DNA of 64,000 nt from Vitellaria paradoxa (Eukaryota; Streptophyta; Magnoliopsida; Ericales; Sapotaceae): positions 7,293,920-7,357,919 of the forward strand of contig CM034241.1 of the NCBI GenBank assembly GCA_019916065.1, written 5' to 3'. A program made the position numbers and the translations under genes. The notes beneath the pieces are model-generated. The model worked only from the letters and a program-made list of their open reading frames with translations, made no database searches and had not been told where the DNA came from. Positions 57,011-64,000 of this stretch are shown one piece after another. Position 1 is the stretch's first letter. Every line of letters starts with the position of its first letter.

Positions 57011-57513
57011 AGAAAGTTAAAAGAATCTTCACCAATTTAAAAAAAAAAATTAGAGAATTGAATTTTTTAAACTCCTTACTTATTCCAAAAAATTTTCACC
57101 CCTTTAACCCATACCTTCGACCTTAATATTTAACTTCTTAAGACTGGGAAAATTACAGAGGCATATAACACTTTACTCTTTTTGACTCAATACTAAACAC
57201 GCACTTAGTTTCTCACATTAAATAAATAGATAAATAATTTTTCATTGTTTAAAAAAGATGATTTAGACCAGAGGTCCGTTATTACACCAACATTTGGGTA
57301 ATTTTTTTTCTTTTTTTTTTTTCTTTCTAAAGGATCAGTTCTAGCTCTTAACTGAGTTCGGTAACTTTTTTTCTCTTCATTGTCATTGCGGTACACTGCT
57401 TTTAATGTCTATATCGAGATAGTTATAATCTTAATATACTCTAATTTCAATGGATGCTAGATCTTGATCTGCTTGTTAAAGATTAATAGACTAAGTGTGT
57501 TATTTTCGCTTAA
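57011..57513. other. No gene seen
   Basis: AT-rich spacer with a TTTTCTTT run at 57,301-57,330 that produces a low-complexity minus-strand frame. Confidence 0.45.
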
Positions 57514-58169
57514 GGCCCGCTTGGATGCGGGAAAAGCCGGCGTCAATTATTTTACGGGTAAGTCTCACCCTTTGCCATGATTTGGCTTGCAAAACTTCCC
57601 CCCTCCCGGGTTTCACTTTTCCTCCCGCGCAGTGTTATCCCGGATAATTTTTGGGCGGGCTCGACTCTAGTCGAAATTTATCCAGAGAGGAATGACTATT
57701 ATTTTGGCCTTTTTAGTCCTCTTTAATTTGATCAAAATAAATATAATATTAGTAAAAAAAAATAGATAGGTCAACAAGTCAAAATAAACATAATTAAAAA
57801 TAAAATTAGATAAAACCAACAATTCAAAAGTACATATTTAAAAAAAATTGTTTAAATAAATTTATAAAAAATTAAATTTTCAATGAAATAAATAATATAA
57901 CTTCAAATTGTCCAAAAATAATTAAATGGAGTAGGTTTTACAATTTAATATTTAATTTAATGGGTAATTAAGTTGGGACACCACAAGGGTAAAAGAGTCA
58001 TTTGATTATTTTTTTCATCATTCACCCCCTCTTATTTATAAAACATCCAAACTAAGTCAAAAGTTATTCCCCTCCATAAATATCACATCAATGTAGGCCA
58101 ACCCTCTAAAAATAATACCCCCTCTAAAACTTATCTCCTGAAATTTTAGTATCATCTAATCGGGGCCCA
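57514..58169. mobile_element. Probable small DNA transposon with 'ggcccg' ends
   Basis: The left end 'ggcccgcttggatgcggg' and the inverted right end 'gggccccgattagatgat' are similar. Both ends are GC-richer around an AT-rich, non-coding core. The flanking 'taa' / 'aaag' gives no clear target duplication. Confidence 0.4.
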
Positions 58170-58611
58170 AAGATTAACAAATTTAGCAAATTTTACTTTA
58201 ATGGTTGTTGATTGCGGTTTGCGAGTTAAAGATCAACAAACCTAATTTATTCTATTTCACCACCATTACTACTTGATATTTAAACAAGTTTTAAAATATA
58301 GTATTCGAGCCACACACGCACAATCACTTAATCTATATCACAATATAACTCATTGATTTGATAATTGTATATTTTTAACCGTTAAATTTATTCAGTAGAC
58401 AGAATTACTTATTCCTCTCTTCATTTTAGTTATCTTTTTAGTCACTTCACATGAAAACGTAATTTAATTTCTCACTCTTTTCATATATTTTTTAAAAAAT
58501 TTTTATATATATAAGTTTTTTAACTAATATTTTAAAAAAATATGGTAATATTTGTAATAAATAATAAAATTGTACGCATTTATTAAACAATGTATGGATA
58601 CCTATTAAACA
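58170..58611. repeat. Partial repeat of the duplicated segment's start
   Basis: 58,380-58,600 ('ccgttaaatttattcagtag', 'ctcactcttttcatatattt', 'aataaaattgtacgcattta') is a diverged copy of 58,780-58,985, about 400 bp further on, and also resembles 31,790-32,010 and 33,330-33,440. Confidence 0.6.
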
Positions 58612-60435
58612 AAGTTAACTAATTTTTTTATTTCAAAAAAATTATATTTAAACTTTAATTTTATTTAAAAATTAATGTACCTAAAACTGAAATTTTAAAT
58701 ACATGCATTTTTACACTTTTGTGTTATTTATATAATAAGAAAGGTTAAAATTTTAAATTTGAGATATTTTCAACCGTTTGATTTATTCAATTGGTAGAAT
58801 TATTTTTTCTCTCTACTTTAGTTATTTTTTCAGTCATTTCGTACGAAAATATACTTTCTCACTCTTTCCATATTTTTTTGAATAATTTTTCTATACAAGT
58901 TTTTAAATTAATATTTTAAAAAATGTGATAATATTTATAATAAATAATAAAATTTTATACATTTATTAAATACTGTATGGATATATTAGTCTCTTTTGAT
59001 TAGTAATTTTTATTTATACAAATTATTTTTACAATTTTTCATATAGATTTACTTTATAAATTTAGATTTGAGTTATTTGTACGCCAAATTATATTTTTGA
59101 GCCCCAATTACTAGTTCATTAATTTATGGCATAACATCCACATGACAATTGTTGTATCAAACAAGTTATTGCTCTGAATTTTTATTGCAATACTAATGCA
59201 TTGAAGAACACACTGTATTCATGTCTCATTTTCAAACACGCTCACAATTTTATATTACAAAAATACCATAACCTCCACACTCAATCAAGTTTTTATTTTT
59301 TCTGTTTGAGAGGACAAAAAATTTTGAAAAATGATAAAAAAATACTAAAAAATTCTAAAAATTATTCATTTTATATCTCACTGAATGAATTATAAACTCA
59401 CAATTTATCTCACTTTATCTCATTTTATCTCACTTTTTGTCACTCCAAACACACTCATATAATAACTATTTTATGGCGGTAATTGTCATTTTTCTTTTTT
59501 TTTTTCTTTTTATATACATATTCAATGAGAGGAATGAGAGGAAGAATGATGATAATTGAGTAGAGTGGTAAGAGAGAGAGAGGGGGAAAAAGAGAGAGAG
59601 AGAGAGGAAGTTAGGTCAGATGCATACGTTAAAGCCAAATCAAACTCGACGTTCTTTTAATTAATTAATTAATTAATGTCGGCTGAAACGTTGTTTTAGT
59701 TCAAATTTACCAACTTGTGTCAGCTAAGATGGATTTGATATTATAGTATCGGAGATTAATATCTTATGTAATTTCTTCTTGAAATTATCATTTCTTTTTT
59801 AATGTCATCTTTTATCAATGTTGAAGAATAATAATTTGCTATCAACTTCTTCATGCTCGCTCTCCGCCCCCCCGGGGGGGGGGACATGGCTTAATATAAA
59901 CTTTATGAATGTGGTTGGAGTGAGAATTTGGTAAAGAAATAAAAAAAATAGAAATAAATAGGAAAAATAGAAAGAAAACGTAAAACTTTAAATATATATT
60001 TTTATGTAAATAGATTAAAAAATGTAATAAAATAAAAGATATTTATCAATAAATTAATTTTCAAATTTTGATTTATTAAATTTTATACTTTTTTTTTTCC
60101 ATTTTACATCACAATCCAAACAATAAAAGAAATTTTGAATTTGTATCTCTTTCCTTTCCTTTTAATAAACCCTTATTCTAAACACAATCTAAAGGAATGT
60201 ATTTACGAAAGAACTAAAACTGGCAAGGAAAATGGATGAAAAAGCAAAATAAAATATAAAATCTTAATTGCATGATTTTACTTAAATGGATTTAAAAATA
60301 ATAAAAAATAAAAGATATTTGTCAATAAATTAATTTTTAATTTTTTAAATTCCATACTTTTTCATATCATCTTCCATCGTAAATCAAATATTATTATTTT
60401 TTTTTTTTGACAAATTCTTAATTCAAATAAACCTA
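58612..60435 (+). repeat. Duplicated segment copy 2 (partner at 31,628-33,115)
   Basis: Collinear with copy 1 in the same orientation. It is about 335 bp longer, mainly because of an insertion at about 59,169-59,507 that is absent from copy 1 and contains a family B MITE. A 7-C/10-G run (59,867-59,883) replaces the G10 of copy 1. No gene is encoded. Frames at 59,201-59,395 are inside the insertion. Confidence 0.85.
59305..59457 (-). repeat. MITE family B copy inside the duplicated segment
   Basis: Runs 'ctgtttgagaggacaaaaaa' to 'gtcactccaaacacactc'. The inverted ends and the inner 'gaattataaactcacaattt' match 10,552-10,700 and, reversed, 61,896-62,038. Confidence 0.6.
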
Positions 60436-60445
60436 AAGTGAATAG

Positions 60446-60520
60446 AAATTGGTTGGCAAAAGGTTCTTTTAGGCTGCTTGAAAATTGGTTGGCAAAAAGG
60501 TTCTTCAGGCTGCTTCGCGC
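60446..60520. repeat. Short tandem duplication, unit about 36 bp
   Basis: 'aattggttggcaaaaggttc' followed by 'tttaggctgctt' occurs twice in tandem with small differences. A plus-strand frame crosses it but has no domain. Confidence 0.8.
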
Positions 60521-60592
60521 ACACATTATTAACTTTGAACTAATTGCGGTTACATTGACTTCGAATTATGATTATATTTATCCATTTAATAA

Positions 60593-60629
<37 letters not shown>

Positions 60630-60916
60630 ATTTTTCTAATAAATGTGAAAAATAAAATGGGCTTGATATAGTACAAACTAAACTAAACTAAAAATTATTC
60701 AAGGCTTCCTATGGAGTGCATGCCTGACTGGTTGTTGCGGCTCTCTCTCTCTCTCATTCACGTATCAACGTTGAAGTTTTTGACCTCACCGCACGTGCGT
60801 TGACAATGAGAGATAGATATAGCCGAAAACCCATAAATCGAACCATAGCCAGCAGCCAGACCTTACCTAGCTAGCAGTCAAGTTGAATTGCACCTGGTCT
60901 TATTTTTGGAATTTTT
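60521..60916. other. No gene seen; (CA)n(TA)n run at 60,594-60,629
   Basis: Microsatellite followed by mixed-composition DNA (60,700-60,900) with a (CT)n run at 60,743-60,755 and no supported frame. Confidence 0.4.
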
Positions 60917-61050
60917 GGGATGTTTGGTTTATAAAAATTAACTAAATTTGATTAATTTTTAGTAATTTTTAATTAAATTTCACTATATATTACTTTTATA
61001 TTAATTCTGTATAATTTTGTTATATTTTTTTCCCATCCAAATATCACCTT
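60917..61050 (-). repeat. MITE family C copy (inverted)
   Basis: 'gggatgtttggtttataaaa' to 'cccatccaaatatcacc'. Its reverse complement follows 24,928-25,076. Confidence 0.5.
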
Positions 61051-61108
61051 TATTTGTGGGCATGGCCATAGTTATCAAATTATGGTAAGATTCTAATGCT
61101 ACTAATAG

Positions 61109-61245
61109 TGTGTTTGGAGTGATAAAAAATGAAACAAGTTATAGATCCGTAATTCATAAAAAGTAAATTATTTTTAGAAAATTTCATAAATTTTTTGATA
61201 TTTTAAGTAAAAATCAGTGCGTCAAAAGCACTCTGAACCGTAAAA
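61109..61245 (+). repeat. MITE family B copy
   Basis: Starts 'gtgtgtttggagtgataaaa' with the family 'gtaattcataaaaagtaaat' core; the right end is diverged ('agcactctgaacc'). Confidence 0.5.
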
Positions 61246-61262
61246 CTTATGAATAAGATAGA

Positions 61263-61430
61263 GAGTGTGTTTGGAGTTGTATAAAAGTGTATAAAATAAA
61301 ATAAAATTATAAAAGTAAATATCTCGTAATTTGTGTAATGAGTGAAGAATTTAAATTTTGTTATCTTGTAATTTGTGTTTGTAAAGATTTATAAAATTTT
61401 ATTTTATTTTATTTAACTCCAAATGGAGTC
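61263..61430 (+). repeat. MITE family A copy 2
   Basis: 'gagtgtgtttggagttgtat' to 'aactccaaatggagtc', with inverted arms of 'aataaaataaaat' type. Reverse complement of 24,345-24,511. Confidence 0.75.
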
Positions 61431-61895
61431 AGATTCAAGGTGCTGTAATTCAGAGACGGTATTTAAGTCAATTTTTTTGAGGTATCCACTGAAATTAATT
61501 GTAACATTCCCACGGTGAGAACTACAGAATAATGTTTAGCTACTAAAAAGCAATTTGCTATATTTGTAGGTTTTTTTTAACTAAATTTTATTTTTTCAAC
61601 TTCTTTTTTGAGTGTTAATCTCATTCACAAAAAATAAATAAATCAATCAATAAAAATTCAAGTCTGTCGATTTGGGTTAAAGCTTAAAAACCAAAAAATA
61701 ATAAGTTTTTTTTGTTACTTTTTTTTTTAAATAGATAGCTTTTATTTAAACTAAAGTGAATTTTTTGATTTTTTTTTTTTTTTACGAATGCATAAAAATT
61801 ACAATTTTTACAAAAAATCAAATTCGGATAAAAAATCATATAAGAAAAAAAATACCCAAAAAAACTAAAAATCAACTTTTCCTTACCCAAACCAA
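61431..61895. other. No gene seen
   Basis: AT-rich spacer with T and A homopolymers. The overlapping frames at 61,684-61,959 on both strands are low complexity. Confidence 0.45.
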
Positions 61896-62038
61896 GGGTG
61901 TGTTTGGACCGATAAAAAATGAGATAAGTTGTGAGTTCATAATTCGTACAGTGAAATAAAACTTAATCACTTTAAAAACTTTTTTAATATTTTTTATTAT
62001 TTTTCAAAATTTTTTGTCATTCCAAACAAACAGAGCCC
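61896..62038 (+). repeat. MITE family B copy
   Basis: 143 bp from 'gggtgtgtttggaccgataa' to 'ccaaacaaacagagccc'. Inverted termini and inner 'gagttcataattcgtacag' as in the other copies. Confidence 0.65.
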
Positions 62039-63435
62039 AAGTATAACAACCAGCCTACTGGGTCATACCTACAAGGCTACAAGAAGGAGGTTGCGGAAAG
62101 AAATTTGGGTCTGAGAGCTGAACCGGAAGAAGAGACACAGGTGAGAAAGATACACGGTCAAGTCTAATGTATGTATTTTATTAGTTTAGTTAAATTTAAC
62201 GACTTACTTTTTACACGTAAAATAATTATGAATTACAAACTTAAATTCTATATGACTCAAACTCAAAAGAAGATCCAAAAAGAAAAGCTTCTTATCTTAT
62301 TCTTTTCTTTTCTTTTTTTTTTTTTTTTTTTTGTTTTGGTTATATAAGCATGAATTCTGTCAATTTATTTATTTAGTAGGGATTAACTATTATTGGTTTG
62401 GGATTAATTTTAAGATAAGAAGAAGTTTTTTTTTTTTTTTTGGCCTTCTCTTGTGTTTGAGTTTAAAGTTAATTTGCAATCTATAGATAAGATATATACC
62501 TTAAATGGTTATCTTTAATTAATTGTAGGATTAAATTTTAAAAAAATATATATCATTTTAAGGGTGATAGATAAGATGCTAAATTTAACTAAATTAATCT
62601 AACAAAAGAAATATAAGCATTATACCCGGCCAACAGTACATAGTTTTTGAAATTATAGTTAATACTTTTATTTTTTAAATTTTGTTACAAATTTCTATTT
62701 AATATTAGTATGCCATTAAGAGGGTTGACATATAGATAAATTTAGAAAATTTTAAATTGATATATTTGATTATTTGATTATAAAAAATAAAAAATTTCAC
62801 CGCTGAAGTTACACCAAATCATCCTGCCAATAATAGGCCAACACTAAAATTCTCCGAATATGATCCAAAAAAATTCATTATTCTAGGAGTTCTAGATAAG
62901 CTCCAATAAATATTCACATACTCAATTATAAAATCACATAATCGAATTAGATATCACAGTACGTCTGAATTATATTGTCGTGACCACCTAAAAGCTCATA
63001 TTAATAATCCAACAGTTAAAATAGATCAAAGTTATTGTAAAAACGCATATTATTTAAGTCATTATTATCAATTAGGTATAAGCAGGCACTAATTGAGAAA
63101 ACTGTACCACATTAGGAGAATTTCGTAACAGAATCTAAAACATAAGGATAATTAACATAGTTTTAAAAACTCAAAAATATTTTCTGTATTTTAAAAAAAC
63201 TTCATTGTTATCAATGTAACTTACACTTTCTGCACATGGTGATGTCGAGAAATTTCACATAAGAAATGCTATTTTATCAAAACATAAAATTAAAAAAGAA
63301 AAATTCTATTATAATAATGTGGTTGTGGCAATATTTTATAAATAAATTATACATTTAAAAGCTTTTTCTTTTAAGATGATATACTCACATTTATCCGTAC
63401 CAGCCTTATGGAAATATCATATATTATTGTTACAT
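62039..63435. other. No gene supported in 1.4 kb
   Basis: 62,040-62,160 is briefly GC-richer ('gggtctgagagctgaaccgg') without a frame. The rest is AT-rich with a 20-plus T run at 62,308-62,331. Nothing recognisable. Confidence 0.45.
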
Positions 63436-64000
63436 AGAGGGATTGATACTGATGTAAGTCATAGGATTCAAGCTGGGTGGATCAAATGGAGGAGTGCTTC
63501 GGGAGTTTTGTGCGACTGAAAAGTCCCCCTCAAGGTAAAAGGAAAATATTATAAGATAGCGGTTAGATCAGCGTTGCTATATGGATCAAAGTGTTGGGCA
63601 GTAAAGGATAATCATGGTCAGAAGATGGCAGTTGCGGAGATGAAGATGCTAAGGTGGATGTGCGGGATTACAAGGAAAGATAGGATTAGAAACGAGAAGA
63701 TTATGGGCAAAGTAAGAATAGCACCGATTGAAAATAAAATGAGAGAAAATCGATTAAGATGGTTTGACCATGTTAGAAGGCGTCCAGCAGAGGCACCTAT
63801 TAGAAGGTGTGAAAGTATGGAGATTGCCAGGAGTAGTAGAGGTAAAGGAAGACCCAAGAGAAATTAGAAAGAAACCATTAAACATGACTTGACCTATCTA
63901 GATTTATCGGAGCACATGTCCCTGAACAGATCTAATTGACGTCGATAAATCCATATAGCCGATCCCACCTAGTGGGAAGAGGCTTGGTTTGGTTTGGTTT
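63436..64000 (+). mobile_element. RTE-type LINE, 3' end, running off the window
   Basis: Plus strand reads [19 protein letters not shown], a stop, LLYGSKCWAVKD-like text (MLYGSKCWAVKDNHGQ here), AEMKMLRWMCGITRKDRIRN, IAPIENKMRENRLRWFDHV, RRPAEAPIRRCE and RGKGRPKRN. This is the hallmark C-terminus of plant RTE-type LINE reverse transcriptases ('RMLRWMCG...RENRLRWFGHV.RRP'). The 3' end carries 'gccgatcccacctagtggga' and 'ggcttggtttggtttgg', as is usual for these elements. 5'-truncated; stops at about 63,520 and 63,867. The true 3' terminus lies beyond 64,000. Confidence 0.9.
63574..63867 (+). pseudogene. RTE-type reverse transcriptase C-terminal fragment
   Basis: 97-codon open piece of the LINE above, carrying LRWMCG and NRLRWFDHVRRRP. 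It begins at an internal Met and ends at a stop just after GKGRPKRN, where relatives continue with a Trp-containing stretch, so the stop probably came from a Trp codon. The catalytic RT residues lie upstream and are missing. Confidence 0.85.

Noticed and set aside
63618..63857. 79-codon minus-strand frame with a hydrophobic look
   Set aside because: Antisense of the RTE LINE reverse transcriptase.
1..64000. CRISPR arrays, prokaryotic operons, organelle-derived gene inserts
   Set aside because: No regularly spaced short repeats, no bacterial-type gene clusters, and no chloroplast or mitochondrial genes recognised.

Overview
The window is nuclear DNA from a flowering plant, most likely a eudicot. 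It is strongly AT-rich and dominated by plant-type transposable elements: Ty1/copia LTR elements with initiator-methionine-tRNA primer sites, L1- and RTE-type LINE tails, tRNA-derived SINEs and many small foldback MITEs. It also holds a decayed piece of nuclear 18S rDNA with its external spacer. There are no operons, CRISPR arrays or bacterial signals. Species cannot be named from the sequence.

Layout. 1-5,676: a MITE end, a degenerate ~150-bp tandem array, a direct-repeat element and a broken FAR1/MULE-type transposase (3,590-4,870). 5,677-7,890: a reverse-oriented, CpG-decayed 5' two-thirds of 18S rRNA joined to what looks like its 5' external transcribed spacer with two subrepeats. 8,330-12,532: a LINE 3' end, MITEs, a short tandem duplication and a foldback element. 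12,656-16,300: non-coding, LTR-like repeat sequence with two SINEs. 16,714-23,607: Ty1/copia element 1 (461-bp LTRs) flanked by an unusually long direct duplication of about 80-88 bp. 23,671-26,311: small elements and a ~190-bp tandem duplication.

The only two convincing host genes are single-exon, minus-strand paralogues at 26,714-27,337 (207 aa) and 55,082-55,516 (144 aa), about 28 kb apart. They share a conserved central block and a conserved C-terminal block, and each has a TATA element about 100-120 bp upstream. I do not recognise the family. Between them lie a LINE with an internal 260-bp duplication and a clear target duplication (28,516-29,601), further MITEs, one copy of a 1.5-kb duplicated segment (31,628-33,115) and a 10.8-kb Ty1/copia element 2 (35,686-46,533). 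Element 2 is on the minus strand, has ~950-980-bp LTRs and carries an envelope-like third ORF as in the SIRE/Maximus lineage. Another LINE end follows at 50,140-51,330.

Beyond the second gene come a ~134-bp tandem array split by a MITE, the second copy of the duplicated segment (58,612-60,435, itself interrupted by an insertion), a cluster of four small MITEs and a truncated RTE-type LINE that runs off the right end.

All transposon genes seen are broken. Many of the stops fit C-to-T or G-to-A changes in Trp, Gln and Arg codons, as expected of long-silenced methylated DNA. The genes do not form a pathway; the window is two host genes in a nested transposon landscape.
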